Numbered from the stretch's first letter, positions 45,817-54,906 are shown. The stretch: DNA of 64,000 nucleotides from CAVURS01 sp963795385 (GCA_963795385.1 CAWCHK010000014.1:62001-126000); one strand, 5' to 3'. Notes: generated by a model not told the origin, from the sequence alone. Program-made: numbers and translations.

Positions 45817-46542
45817 ATGGGTCGGCACTCGCGTCTGGCCGAGCTGGCCGACATCAGCCGCCCCGATCTCTCGGTCGCGGACCTCGGCTGCGGGGACGGG
45901 CGTACCGTCCGCCATCTCCTCGCCCACGCCCCGCCCCCGGCGATCGTGCACGCCCTCGACCAGTCGGCCAGCCTGCCGGACGCCCTGCTGCACGACGAGC
46001 GGGTCCGCTCGCGCATCGTCGACCTGGACGAGACGCTGCCGTTCGAGGACCGCAGCCTGGACCGGGTCGTCTCGCTGAACGTCGTGGAGGCGCTCGCCGA
46101 CCCCGGGCACTTCCTGGCCGAGTGCCACCGGGTACTGCGCCCGGGCGGTGCGGCGGTGATCGCCCACACCGACTTCGACACCGCCCTCTTCACCAGCGCC
46201 GACGACGTGCTGACCCGCGAGCTCGTCGACCGGTTCGTGGCCCTGGTGCCCCGGTGGGCGGCCCGCGCGGACGGGTTCACCGGCCGCAAGCTGCCCATCC
46301 TGGCCGCCGACTCACCGTTCGCGGTCGCCGCGGTGCACTCGTGGGCCGATGCGCACCGGCGCTTCGACACCGGCTCGCTGGCCTGGAAGATCGCCCAGGG
46401 GATGCTCGCCGCGGCCGCCGACGACCCGGAGCTGCTCTCCCGCGCGCTGGGCTGGCTGGACGGCGTCCAGGCCCTCGCGGCGCAGGGACGCTTCCTCTTC
46501 GCGGTCACCGACGTGGCGGTCGTCCTGCGCCGCGATGCCTGA
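45817..46542 (+). CDS. class I SAM-dependent methyltransferase
   Basis: 241 aa. Motif I SVADLGCGDGRTVRHLLAHA, loop HALDQSASLPDALL, then LDRVVSLNVVEALADPGHFLAECHRVLRPGGAAVIAHTDFD. A C-terminal helical region follows (GRKLPILAADSPFAVAAVHSWADAH). Substrate unknown. Overlaps the MidA-like gene by 8 bp, so co-expressed. Confidence 0.88.
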   Translation: MGRHSRLAELADISRPDLSVADLGCGDGRTVRHLLAHAPPPAIVHALDQSASLPDALLHDERVRSRIVDLDETLPFEDRSLDRVVSLNVVEALADPGHFLAECHRVLRPGGAAVIAHTDFDTALFTSADDVLTRELVDRFVALVPRWAARADGFTGRKLPILAADSPFAVAAVHSWADAHRRFDTGSLAWKIAQGMLAAAADDPELLSRALGWLDGVQALAAQGRFLFAVTDVAVVLRRDA

Positions 46543-47587
46543 CCCACCCGGCGGCTTCCGGCCCTGGCGGCAGGCCTGGTCCGAGGCGCTCTACGGCGAG
46601 CGCGGCTTCTACCGCCGGGACGAGGGTCCTGCCGGTCACTTCGAGACGTCGGCCAACGCCACCGGAGGCGAGACCGAGCTGCTGGCGGCGGCCGTCCGCA
46701 CCCTCGCCCGGCGCCACGGCTGTACGGCGGTCGTCGACGTGGGCGCCGGTCGCGGCGAGCTGCTCCGCGCCCTCGCCGCTAGCGACTCGGGCCACCCGGG
46801 CGACCCGGCCGCCCCGCTGCAGCTGCTCGGTGTGGACGTGGTGCCCCGCCCGGCGGGCCTGCCGCCGGCCGTCCGCTGGCTGGAGTCACCGGGCGGCGCC
46901 GCCCTCCCGGCCGGGCTGACCGGCCTGACCGACACCCTCGTGCTGGCCCACGAGTGGCTCGACGTGGTGCCCTGCGACGTCCTCGAGGTGGACGATCGCG
47001 GCGCACCGCGGCTCGTCGAGGTCGACGGCTCGGGCCGGGAGCGGCTCGGGGCGCTCGCGGACGAGGGCCAGCTCGCCTGGTGCGCGCGCTGGTGGCCGGT
47101 GGCCGGGAGCCCGCCGGGCAGCCGGGTGGAGGTCGGCCGCTCGCGGGACGAGGCCTGGGCCGCCCTGGTCGGCCAGGTCCGGTCGGGGGTGTGCGTCGCC
47201 GTGGACTACGGGCACGAGGTCGCGGACCGGCCGGCCGCCGGGACGCTGGCCGCACACCGGGCCGGTCGCGCCGTGCCGCCGGTGCCGGACGGCCGCTGCG
47301 ACCTCACGGCGCACGTGGCGCTGGACGCGGTGCGGGAGGCGGGGGCATCGCCGGCAACGGCCGGTCGCTCGAGCCTTGGCTCGCAGCGGGACATGCTGCG
47401 CGAGCTCGGCGTCGACCCTGGCCGGCCCGCGCCGACCGGCGACACCGCGGCGTACCTGCGTGGCTTGCGACGGGCCGCGGCCGCCTCGACCCTGCTCGAT
47501 CCCGGCGGGCTCGGCGGCTTCGGCTGGCTGGTGCACGAGGTCGCGACTGGACAGGCCCGGACGGGCCCGGCAAGGGTGGAGCCGTGA
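46535..47587 (+). CDS. MidA/NDUFAF7-like SAM-dependent methyltransferase
   Basis: 350 aa. MPDPPGGFRPWRQAWSEALYGERGFYRRDEGPAGHFETS is the family's characteristic N terminus, with SAM motif TAVVDVGAGRGELLRAL and the AHEWLDVVPCDVLEVD segment. VAVDYGHEVADRPAAGTLAAHRAGRAVPPVPDGRCDLTAHV matches the COG1565 C-terminal region. In mitochondria this family methylates an arginine of the complex I subunit NDUFS2, the NuoD homologue. Notably an orphan nuoD lies 2.5 kb away. Confidence 0.88.
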   Translation: MPDPPGGFRPWRQAWSEALYGERGFYRRDEGPAGHFETSANATGGETELLAAAVRTLARRHGCTAVVDVGAGRGELLRALAASDSGHPGDPAAPLQLLGVDVVPRPAGLPPAVRWLESPGGAALPAGLTGLTDTLVLAHEWLDVVPCDVLEVDDRGAPRLVEVDGSGRERLGALADEGQLAWCARWWPVAGSPPGSRVEVGRSRDEAWAALVGQVRSGVCVAVDYGHEVADRPAAGTLAAHRAGRAVPPVPDGRCDLTAHVALDAVREAGASPATAGRSSLGSQRDMLRELGVDPGRPAPTGDTAAYLRGLRRAAAASTLLDPGGLGGFGWLVHEVATGQARTGPARVEP

Positions 47588-48150
47588 GATCGGTCCGGGC
47601 CGGCGCGTGCGCCGCAGCCGTCGTGGGCGTCCTCGCCGCCTGCGGCAGCAGCAGCGGAGGGGCCACGTCCGCGTCGTCGCCGACGACCGGCACGAGCGAC
47701 ACACCCACCAAGAGCACTCCCAGCACGACCACGAAGCCGGCCTCGTCCGACGCCGTGAGCACGGTCAAGGGGCGGGCCCACGACGCGGGCACGATCGTCG
47801 CAACCAAGTCGGCCGGCGGGCTCACCGTCCTGGTGCTCGACCGGTGGAGCGTCAAGGGCCTCTCGGACAGCAAGCTGGCCAGCGACGGTGTGCCCGTCGC
47901 GCCGCACACCGACACCCGCTACTACGACCAGAACAAGGGCAAGACCTACACCGTGCCGGTCAACCCGAGCGCACCCATCGTCGAGAACGAGTGCGTGAAG
48001 GGGCCCAAGGGTCAGCCGCCGACCATGACGTCGACGCCGGTGAGCCTGTCCTCGTTCCTCAAGAGCTCGAAGCGCTCCTCGACCGTCGTCCTGCTCACCT
48101 ACGACGACTCGGGCCGGCTGGCCAGGTTGGACACCGACCCGGCCTGCTGA
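47584..48150 (+). CDS. secreted lipoprotein of unknown function
   Basis: 188 aa, GTG start overlapping the MidA-like stop. Signal VRSVRAGACAAAVVGVLAAC with lipobox LAAC, then a Ser/Thr-rich linker of about 45 residues. A compact domain follows (VLVLDRWSVKGLSDSKLASDGVPVAPHTDTRYYDQNKGKTYTVPV). Family not recognised. Its 3' end overlaps the convergent PH-domain gene by 52 bp. Confidence 0.8.
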   Translation: MRSVRAGACAAAVVGVLAACGSSSGGATSASSPTTGTSDTPTKSTPSTTTKPASSDAVSTVKGRAHDAGTIVATKSAGGLTVLVLDRWSVKGLSDSKLASDGVPVAPHTDTRYYDQNKGKTYTVPVNPSAPIVENECVKGPKGQPPTMTSTPVSLSSFLKSSKRSSTVVLLTYDDSGRLARLDTDPAC

Positions 48151-49544
48151 GACGGCCCGAGCATCCAGCGCTCGTCCACGGCCGTGGCGCGCGCCGCCCG
48201 GGCCCGCTGAGCCTGCTCGGCCAGCAGGTCGGCCGCCGCCTGCTCGGTCAGGTGCTCGACCCGCGGGTGCACCGGGCCGGGCGTGGAGTGCAGGACGAAC
48301 GACACGAGAGCCAGCCGGCGCTGGAGCGGTCCCTGCTCGATGCCCAGGCTCTGGGTCCGCTCGTGGGGTACGACGTCGAGCTCGCGGGTTACCACACCCC
48401 GACGCGCCAGCAGGGCCCGCTCGGTCACCCGGTAGCCGTGCCGCCGCCAGCTGAGCGGGTCGAGCAGCCGGGCCCGGCGCGGGCTGCAGGTGAAGCCGCC
48501 GTCCTCGCCGCGCCCGGTGAGCCCGGCGGCGAGGACCTCGAGCACCGGCTCACCCGGCCGGACGCCGAGGTCGGGCAGGACGAGGGAGAGCACGGTCAGC
48601 GCGTCGGAGCGGGTGCCCACGGGGAGCAGCAGGTTGTCGCTCGCCCCCTGCTTGCCGTCCTCCTGCTTGCCGGAGTAGCCCGCGATGTTGACCTCGACCC
48701 GCCACCAGTCCTTGCGCCGCCACAGCAGCGGCTGGGCCAGCCGGACGGCCTGCACCCGGCCGGGCGGCACGGTCTGCGCGGTCGTCTGGAGCAGCCCGTG
48801 GTGCAGCCGCAACCCGTCCGGTGACAGGGCGACCCGGAAGGTGAAGCCGTTGTTGAACCGGGCCCACTGCACGCTGAGCAGGCCCAGGAAGACCGGGATC
48901 ACCGGCACCACGAAGCCGAAGGAGTGCAGCTCGATCGAGGCGACGACGAGCGCCGCGATGAAGGCGAGGACGAAGAAGGTCGGTGCCGAGCGGACCAGGC
49001 TCTCGATCAGCATCGGCACCGGCACCGAGAGCACCTGGTGCTCGGGCGCCTCGGGGGCCTGCTCGCCCTCCTCGACGTGCAGGCCGGCCGAGCGGGCCAG
49101 CAGCAGCCGGCGCAGGCTCTGAGCGTCGCTCTCGCGCAGGTAGGACAGCTTGACCGCCGACCCCTTGCCGCCGGCGACCTCGACCCGCAGCTCGGCCAGG
49201 CCGATGAACCGGGCCAGCAGCGGCTGTACCACGTCGACGGCCTGCAGCCGGTCCAGCCGGGCCTGGCGCTGCTGGCGGTTCAGGACACCGGTGCGCAGGT
49301 GCAGCGCCTCGTCGTCGATCGAGTACGACGTCACCCACCAGGACAGCACCGTGAAGGCCAGGACAACCGCGATGATGCCGAGCAGCACGAGCAGGGTGAT
49401 CCAGCGCGCCCTGCCCTCCGGCAGCCCCTCGCCGCGAGCGACCCGGTCGGTGCCCTGCTGCACCAGGACGACCGCGGCGGCCGCGATGATCTTCCAGCCT
49501 CGGACCAGCGGGGAGAGCGGGTGCAGGCGCTGCCAGTCCTTCAC
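48099..49544 (-). CDS. long bPH2 (YdbT-like) membrane protein
   Basis: 481 aa. N-terminal helices WKIIAAAAVVLVQQG and WITLLVLLGIIAVVLAFTVLSWWV. The first bPH2 domain is YSIDDEALHLRTGVLNRQQRQARLDRLQAVDVVQPLLARFIGLAEL. Two central helices (APTFFVLAFIAALVVASIEL) separate it from two more bPH2 repeats (FRVALSPDGLRLHHGLLQTTAQTVPPGRVQAV; YRVTERALLARRGVVTRELDVVPHERTQSLGIEQG). Intact paralogue of the frameshifted gene at 12022. Overlaps its short partner by 4 bp. Confidence 0.9.
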   Translation of the reverse strand: MKDWQRLHPLSPLVRGWKIIAAAAVVLVQQGTDRVARGEGLPEGRARWITLLVLLGIIAVVLAFTVLSWWVTSYSIDDEALHLRTGVLNRQQRQARLDRLQAVDVVQPLLARFIGLAELRVEVAGGKGSAVKLSYLRESDAQSLRRLLLARSAGLHVEEGEQAPEAPEHQVLSVPVPMLIESLVRSAPTFFVLAFIAALVVASIELHSFGFVVPVIPVFLGLLSVQWARFNNGFTFRVALSPDGLRLHHGLLQTTAQTVPPGRVQAVRLAQPLLWRRKDWWRVEVNIAGYSGKQEDGKQGASDNLLLPVGTRSDALTVLSLVLPDLGVRPGEPVLEVLAAGLTGRGEDGGFTCSPRRARLLDPLSWRRHGYRVTERALLARRGVVTRELDVVPHERTQSLGIEQGPLQRRLALVSFVLHSTPGPVHPRVEHLTEQAAADLLAEQAQRARAARATAVDERWMLGPSQQAGSVSNLASRPESS

Positions 49545-50023
49545 AGGCCGGCCAAGTGGGCCTCACCGCGGCGGGCCAGCCGGTCCCGCAGCCGGGCCGC
49601 CTCCTCGGGGGTCAGTCCCGGGATGTACGCATCGGTGCCGGGCGCCGCGGTGTGCAGCTGGACCTTGGCGATCCCGAACCGTCGATCGATCGGGCCGGCC
49701 TCGACGTCGACGTACTGCATCCGCCCGTACGGCACGACGACCAGGTCGCGGAACATGATGCCGCGCCGGACCAGCAGGTCGTCCTCGCGCTCGGCGTACC
49801 CGATCGCGCGCGCCTGCCGGCCCATGACCCAGAACGCGACGGCGGCGGCGACCACGATGACGGGCACCGGGACGAGCACCCACCAGGTCTTCGCGAAGAC
49901 GGCGATGACGGCGAGCCCCGCGATGACGATGACGGCGAGAACGCCGGCCAGCAGCCGCCGGGCGCTCGCCAGCCGGGGTGAGATGGGCTGCCAGGTCACG
50001 TCGGCTGGGTCGAAGGGCTCCAC
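49541..50023 (-). CDS. short bPH2 (YdbS-like) membrane protein
   Basis: 160 aa from the GTG at 50023, chosen because longer in-frame starts run back into the divergent nuoD. Two helices (LLAGVLAVIVIAGLAVIAVFA, WVLVPVPVIVVAAAVAFWVMG), then the bPH2 domain IGYAEREDDLLVRRGIMFRDLVVVPYGRMQYVDVEAGPIDRRFGIAKVQLHTA. Partner of the long PH protein; paralogue of 11417-12025. Confidence 0.88.
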   Translation of the reverse strand: MEPFDPADVTWQPISPRLASARRLLAGVLAVIVIAGLAVIAVFAKTWWVLVPVPVIVVAAAVAFWVMGRQARAIGYAEREDDLLVRRGIMFRDLVVVPYGRMQYVDVEAGPIDRRFGIAKVQLHTAAPGTDAYIPGLTPEEAARLRDRLARRGEAHLAGL

Positions 50024-50057
50024 CGAGCGATCCTGGCAGACTCGCGCTGTGAGCGGC

Positions 50058-51224
50058 ATGCGGGAGGTGAGCGTCGGGGTCGGGGGCACCGCCGACACCG
50101 CCGGCCTGGACACCGCCGACATGGTGCTCAACATCGGCCCGCAGCACCCGGCGACCCACGGCGTCCTGCGGCTCAAGCTGGTCGTCGACGGTGAGCGGAT
50201 CGTGACCGCGGAACCGATCGTCGGCTACATGCATCGCGGCGCGGAGAAGCTGTTCGAGGTCCGCGACTACCGGCAGATCATCGTCCTGGCCAACCGGCAC
50301 GACTGGCTGTCGGCGTTCGCCAACGAGCTCGGCGTGGTACTTGCCGCAGAGCAACTGTTGGGGATGGAGGTGCCGGTCCGGGCGGTCTGGGCCCGGACCC
50401 TGCTGGCCGAGCTCAACCGGGTGCTCAACCACCTGATGTTCCTCGGGTCGTACCCGCTGGAGCTCGGCGCGATCACGCCGATCTTCTACTCCTTCCGCGA
50501 GCGCGAGGAGCTGCAGGCCGTCATGGAGGAGGTGTCCGGGGGGCGGATGCACTACATGTTCAACCGGGTCGGCGGGCTGAAGGAGGACCTCCCGGCGGGC
50601 TGGCTCGGCCGGGTCGACGCGGCGATCGCGGCGGTTCGCGGGAGGCTCCCCGATCTGGAGAAGCTGTTGGTGGGCAACGAGATCCTGCGGGCCCGCACCC
50701 GTGGGGTCGGGGTCCTGCCGCGTGAGGTCGCCGCGGCGTACGGCGTCTCGGGGCCGATCGCGCGGGCCTCCGGGCTCGACCTGGACCTCCGGCGGGACGA
50801 GCCCTACCTGGCGTACGGCGAGCTGTTCGGGCCGGGCGGGCCGGGACGGGTCGTGACCCGGACGGCCGGCGACTGCCTCGCGCGGTTCGAGGTGCTGCTG
50901 GAGCAGGCCCACGTCTCGCTCGACCTGGCCGCGGCCTGTGTCGACCGGCTGCGGTCGCTGGAGCGCGGACCGATCAACGTGCGACTGCCGAAGGTGCTGC
51001 GGGTGCCGGAGGGCTCGATCTACCGCTGGACCGAGAACCCGTTGGGGCTCAACGGTTACTACCTCGTATCACGCGGTGACAAGACCCCTTGGCGGCTCAA
51101 GCTGCGGTCAGCGTCGTTCTCCAACGTGCAGGCCCTGTCCTGGCTGCTGCCGGGCAACCTCATCGCCGACATGGTCGCCATCCTCGGCTCGACCTTCTTC
51201 GTCGTCGGCGACGTCGACAAATAG
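50058..51224 (+). CDS. nuoD: orphan NADH-quinone oxidoreductase subunit D
   Basis: 388 aa; ATG at 50058, with an in-frame GTG nine bases earlier. The 49-kDa/hydrogenase-large-subunit family motifs are clear: LNIGPQHPATHGVLRLKLVVDGE, PIVGYMHRGAEKLFE, LANRHDWLSAFANELG, LNRVLNHLMFLGSYPLELGA, MHYMFNRVGGLKEDLP. It ends NVQALSWLLPGNLIADMVAILGSTFFVVGDVDK. It is shorter than the NuoD of the nuo operon (about 430 aa) and no other nuo gene is near. Probably a secondary NuoD copy, or used by a partial complex. Confidence 0.88.
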   Translation: MREVSVGVGGTADTAGLDTADMVLNIGPQHPATHGVLRLKLVVDGERIVTAEPIVGYMHRGAEKLFEVRDYRQIIVLANRHDWLSAFANELGVVLAAEQLLGMEVPVRAVWARTLLAELNRVLNHLMFLGSYPLELGAITPIFYSFREREELQAVMEEVSGGRMHYMFNRVGGLKEDLPAGWLGRVDAAIAAVRGRLPDLEKLLVGNEILRARTRGVGVLPREVAAAYGVSGPIARASGLDLDLRRDEPYLAYGELFGPGGPGRVVTRTAGDCLARFEVLLEQAHVSLDLAAACVDRLRSLERGPINVRLPKVLRVPEGSIYRWTENPLGLNGYYLVSRGDKTPWRLKLRSASFSNVQALSWLLPGNLIADMVAILGSTFFVVGDVDK

Positions 51225-51256
51225 CGATGCTCGGCCATACCCGTACGAACTGGCCC

Positions 51257-51285
51257 TTGTCGGAAACCTGCCGTGACGCTACGGT
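51257..51285 (+). promoter_or_regulatory. candidate sigma-A promoter
   Basis: TTGTCG (51257-51262), 17 bases, TACGGT (51280-51285), 45 bases before the ATG of the small secreted protein. An AGAGGG-type ribosome binding site stands before that ATG. Confidence 0.45.
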
Positions 51286-51330
51286 CATCCATCCGCAGGC
51301 ATCAGCGCTTTCTCAAGAGGGCAGGTCCCG

Positions 51331-51777
51331 ATGAAACGAGCACTCACTGCTGCAGGTCTCACCTTCCTGATGATGTTCGCGGCGCTACTGCCCGCCCACG
51401 CCCAGCCGCCGCCCGACCCGACCGGTGGCTGCGAGGCCTGGCTCGTGAGTGCGTCCAAGAGTGGGACGACGATCAGCGCAACGTTCAAGATGGCCTGCGA
51501 GAGCTGGAAGTCCGGCGACTGGGCCATCAGCGGGATCATCCAGCGATCGGGTGGATCGACGAAGGAGAGGACCGGCCACTGCTACAGCTCGACGTCGCAT
51601 CTGGTCGCATCGTGCACGGTCACCGTGACCTACACCGGCGATCCTTCCGGTAGCCAGAAGTACACGATCGGCATCGCCGGCACGGTCAGCGAAACGCACA
51701 TCGGCATTCCGAACTTCTATCTGTGGTGTGAGGACGGGGTCAACTGCAACCCCCGCTCCCACACGTACACCTTCTGA
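51331..51777 (+). CDS. small secreted protein, unknown family
   Basis: 148 aa. Sec signal peptide MKRALTAAGLTFLMMFAALL cleaved after AHA, giving a mature protein of about 124 aa rich in Ser, Thr and Gly. It contains six cysteines (two each near CEAW/ACESW, HCYSS/ASCTV, LWCEDG/VNCNP), likely three disulfides, and a beta-rich pattern. Own promoter, no operon. Converges on the propeller lipoprotein gene. Function not inferable. Confidence 0.75.
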   Translation: MKRALTAAGLTFLMMFAALLPAHAQPPPDPTGGCEAWLVSASKSGTTISATFKMACESWKSGDWAISGIIQRSGGSTKERTGHCYSSTSHLVASCTVTVTYTGDPSGSQKYTIGIAGTVSETHIGIPNFYLWCEDGVNCNPRSHTYTF

Positions 51778-51789
51778 GCCAGGCCCGGC

Positions 51790-53172
51790 TCAGCTCTTCC
51801 AGTCGGCGGTCACGGAGCAGGTGCGATCCTGCTCCGTGGCCGTCGGGCAGCCGTCGTACCAGATGATCTTGGAGCCGGTCCGCTCGGCGTAGACGACGCT
51901 GTAGCCGCGCTGGGCACCGAGACGGAAGATCTGCCCGGTGCCCAGTTCGAGGACGTACTCGCTGGGGTCGCCGTTGCCCGAGCCATTGCCCCACAGCACC
52001 CGCCCGGGGCCGAAGGCGAACGAGCTGTTGGGCCCGGCGTCATCGGCGGTGACGATCTGGGTGACCTGACGGGTCGCCAGGTCCAGCAGGTAGATCCGGC
52101 CGGGCGTGCTCCTGCCCTGCGCGAAGGACGAGTCGTAGTCCGGCGTGTTCACCGTCCAGACCAGCTGACCGGAGCCGGCGGCCAGGTTCGCCAGCGTCGA
52201 GCCCGGGTTGACCGTCCCGCGCACGAGCGGCTCGTCCGGACCGTCGCCGCCCGCGCGGCGGTGCAGCACGTAACCGCGGAACGCCTTCCCCGCACCGATC
52301 CGGGTGGCGTAGAACAGCGCGCCGTCCGCTACCGCGACGTACGCCGCCTGGGTGGCCACCGTCTGCACCTTCCCCCGTCCGTCGAGGCGGGCCCGCTCGA
52401 TGGCGAAGCCCCAGTCCTTGACCCGGGCGGGGTCGGGACGGCTCGACTTCGACACTGCCGTGGCCCAGTAGGCGTACGCCCCCAGGATCCGCGGATAGGT
52501 CCCCGAGTCGATGTCGACGTACCGGTCGCCGTGGCTGAGCACCGGGCTGTGCGCGATCTCGCGCACCGTCCCCGTCGATGCCTGGTAGCTGCGGATCGAC
52601 CACTCGATCAGGCCGAGGTCGGTGCTCGGCGTCTCGACCCAGACGACGTCCCGGCCGTTGCTGGTCGCGCCGAAGATCTGCCGGTTCCGGCCCTTCATCG
52701 TGCCGCTCGCCTCACGGCCGCTCTTGGCGATCGCGGTGTAGCGGCCGCCCGACGCGAAGCCGATCGTGCTCGGCTGGATCACCATCCCGAGGTCGTCCTC
52801 GGCGTCGACGAACGGCGGGGTCCGGACCGCCAGGGCGCGGCCGTCGTCGAGCAGGTCCAGCGTGGACACCCGCCAGTCGGTCTTCGGATCCCCCATCGGC
52901 GCTCGACCCAGCCCAGCCAGATGCGCACCGGCGGGCCGGGCGGCGGCGACGGTCAGCGTGCGGGTCGGCGCCGGCACCGTCGTGGCGACCCAGGGCCGCG
53001 GCGGACCCTCTCCTGGCACGGCGGCGGGGGTGGTAGCGCGGGCACTGGCGGACGGGTGCCCGGAGGCTGACGCCGAGGGCCGGGCCGGCGGCGACCCGTC
53101 GCAACCGACCAGGTAGCCACCCACCACCACCGCGACCGCGACCGCCGCGACTCGCCCGCCGCCCGACGTCAC
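51790..53172 (-). CDS. secreted beta-propeller lipoprotein
   Basis: 460 aa from the GTG at 53172, which overlaps the C39-like stop (GTGA). The signal ends in lipobox LVGC, followed by a Pro/Ser/Ala linker. It has recurring blade-like segments: GRDVVWVETPSTDL, ILGAYAYWATAV, VADGALFYATRIG, GSGQLVWTVNTPD, GPGRVLWGNGSG, TGSKIIWYDG. The spacing of about 45 residues and the VxW/xW motifs suggest a six- or seven-bladed TolB/WD40-like propeller. Translationally coupled to the C39-like gene; perhaps a substrate or partner. Confidence 0.75.
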   Translation of the reverse strand: MTSGGGRVAAVAVAVVVGGYLVGCDGSPPARPSASASGHPSASARATTPAAVPGEGPPRPWVATTVPAPTRTLTVAAARPAGAHLAGLGRAPMGDPKTDWRVSTLDLLDDGRALAVRTPPFVDAEDDLGMVIQPSTIGFASGGRYTAIAKSGREASGTMKGRNRQIFGATSNGRDVVWVETPSTDLGLIEWSIRSYQASTGTVREIAHSPVLSHGDRYVDIDSGTYPRILGAYAYWATAVSKSSRPDPARVKDWGFAIERARLDGRGKVQTVATQAAYVAVADGALFYATRIGAGKAFRGYVLHRRAGGDGPDEPLVRGTVNPGSTLANLAAGSGQLVWTVNTPDYDSSFAQGRSTPGRIYLLDLATRQVTQIVTADDAGPNSSFAFGPGRVLWGNGSGNGDPSEYVLELGTGQIFRLGAQRGYSVVYAERTGSKIIWYDGCPTATEQDRTCSVTADWKS

Positions 53173-54092
53173 CAGGTCATTCCGTTGCTCTGCAGGTACC
53201 TGCTCGCGAAGGATGTCGTCGAGTAGCTGAAGTACTCCAGCGGGTCTTCGCCCCACGAGACCTGCGAGGAGTGGGCCGGATCGGCGAAATAGGTGGAGCC
53301 GGCGTTGACGCTGTACCCCCGCACGGGCACCCAGTGCCCGATCGTCAGGCTGACGGGATGCCGGTTGTAGTGGTTCGGGCTGTCTTTGAACTCGACGGTG
53401 CTCGCGGCCAGCGGCCGGCTGTTGTCGATGTCGTGCACGACGAAGTCCTTGAACTGGCTCGTCGACGGCCTCGAGGTGTTGATGTAGTAGTCGTTCGTGT
53501 GCCCGGAGATCCACCGGTTCAGTGCGATGCTCATCCGCCCGTCCTGCCAGCGGGTCGCGCGGTGCCGCTCGGTGTCCAGGTAGGAGGAACCGGCCAGGTG
53601 GGCCTGGACCAGGCTCTCGTGCGCGCCGTACGCGCTGTGCCCGCTGCCGTGGACGTACTGGACGATCGACTCCGCGGTTGACGGCCCGCAGTAGTAGTTC
53701 GTCGCCTGGTCGTGCTGGACGACGCCCAGCACGCGGGACGGGAAGCTCGCCACGAGCTTGGCCGCGCGACGACCGGCGGGGACGGTCAGGCTGTGGCCGC
53801 CGTAGGCCGCGTCGTAGGCGGCGGCCAGCGCGTCGTACCGCTCGCCGCTGAGCCCGCCCGACCGGTAGCTGCCGTAGGCCGTGGCCAGCGCCACCTTCGC
53901 CCGGCCCTGGGCTGCCTGCTCGGGCGTCTCGACCGGGGTCAGCCCCTGAGCCGTCACCGGCCCACCGCCGGTCGGGCCGCTCTCGGAACCGGACGGCGCA
54001 CCGCCGTCGGCCGCCATCGCCGGGGGACAGACGACCAGCGCCCCCACCACCGCCGCGAGCGCGCCCACCACTGCATACCTGCTCATCTGCAC
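53169..54092 (-). CDS. secreted C39-like peptidase domain protein
   Basis: 307 aa. Signal peptide MQMSRYAVVGALAAVVGALVVC ending near AMA. A helical pro-like region of about 90 residues follows, then a papain-like C39 fold with the catalytic Cys in ATNYYCGPSTAESIVQY (about residue 134), His in SLTIGHWVPVRGYS and Asp in YFADPAHSS. This order is that of the Peptidase_C39_2 family. It could cleave or cross-link cell-surface peptides. The overlapping downstream gene encodes a surface propeller. Confidence 0.85.
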   Translation of the reverse strand: MQMSRYAVVGALAAVVGALVVCPPAMAADGGAPSGSESGPTGGGPVTAQGLTPVETPEQAAQGRAKVALATAYGSYRSGGLSGERYDALAAAYDAAYGGHSLTVPAGRRAAKLVASFPSRVLGVVQHDQATNYYCGPSTAESIVQYVHGSGHSAYGAHESLVQAHLAGSSYLDTERHRATRWQDGRMSIALNRWISGHTNDYYINTSRPSTSQFKDFVVHDIDNSRPLAASTVEFKDSPNHYNRHPVSLTIGHWVPVRGYSVNAGSTYFADPAHSSQVSWGEDPLEYFSYSTTSFASRYLQSNGMTW

Positions 54093-54252
54093 CCCTGCTC
54101 CCGAGTCGACCGGCGGCGCCCGTTCTGGACGATTGATACCGATAAGGAGGCAGGATGCTACTGATAGGGGTACAGCGCAAGCGTTGATCCACCAGCTGTG
54201 GATAGCGCGCGGAGAAACCCTCGCCGTCGGGCCGAGCCGGGCTCAGACCGGG

Positions 54253-54906
54253 TCAGGCGCTGTGGCGGGAGCGGTACGACGCGTTGCGCGGCACGGCGGT
54301 GTCGGTCGGCGCCTCGGAGGCGTGCCGCCCACCGGCCAGGCGGGCCGCCTCGACCAGCTGGCGTTCGGCGTCGAAGGCGGCGTAGACCCGCTCGTCGATG
54401 CTGCCGGCCGCCAGGTCGGGCTCCAGGCCCCCGAGCGGGAAGAGCTTGACGACCGGGTGGGGGACGGTGTCCTCCATCGGGTCCGGCTCCCAGTCGGGGT
54501 CGGCCGAGCTGCTCGGCTGCGGCACGAGGAAGAGGGACGGCGCCACGGACGGCGGGGCCCACGCGCTCGACGGCACCGAGGGCAGCGGCGGGGCACTCAT
54601 CGCGGCGACGACCGCGGGCTGGATCGTGGGGAGCTCGCGCGGCGTCTCGCCCGGCGACTCCAGCGGCTCGACCTCGGCCACCGGCCCGGCCCGGTGGGCC
54701 GCTCGATGGCGGCGGGCCCAGCCGACGACCCCGGCGGCGAGCGTGACAGTCGCACCGCCGGCACCCGCCCCCGCGGTCTGCGCGGCAGTGCCCTGCAGGG
54801 CCGCCTCGGCCACCCCGCCGGCGCTCGCAGCCGCGAGGATCGCGACCAGCAGCCCCGGGACGTGACGTCGCCAGGACCGGCGTCCACCACGATGCTTGGC
54901 ACTCAC
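54253..54906 (-). CDS. membrane-anchored hypothetical protein
   Basis: 217 aa, GTG start. One or two N-terminal hydrophobic segments (HVPGLLVAILAAASAGGVAEAAL, GGATVTLAAGVVGW), then a Pro/Ala/Ser-rich region and a more acidic C-terminal part (IDERVYAAFDAERQLVEAARLAGG). Family not recognised. Between the C39-like gene and DUF3180, all on the minus strand. The coding assignment rests on codon pattern and lack of alternatives. Confidence 0.6.
   Translation of the reverse strand: MSAKHRGGRRSWRRHVPGLLVAILAAASAGGVAEAALQGTAAQTAGAGAGGATVTLAAGVVGWARRHRAAHRAGPVAEVEPLESPGETPRELPTIQPAVVAAMSAPPLPSVPSSAWAPPSVAPSLFLVPQPSSSADPDWEPDPMEDTVPHPVVKLFPLGGLEPDLAAGSIDERVYAAFDAERQLVEAARLAGGRHASEAPTDTAVPRNASYRSRHSA

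Noticed and set aside
54155..54187. 10-codon ORF with a perfect AAGGAGG site on the plus strand
   Set aside because: No plus-strand gene follows within 3 kb, so a leader peptide role is unsupported; probably chance.
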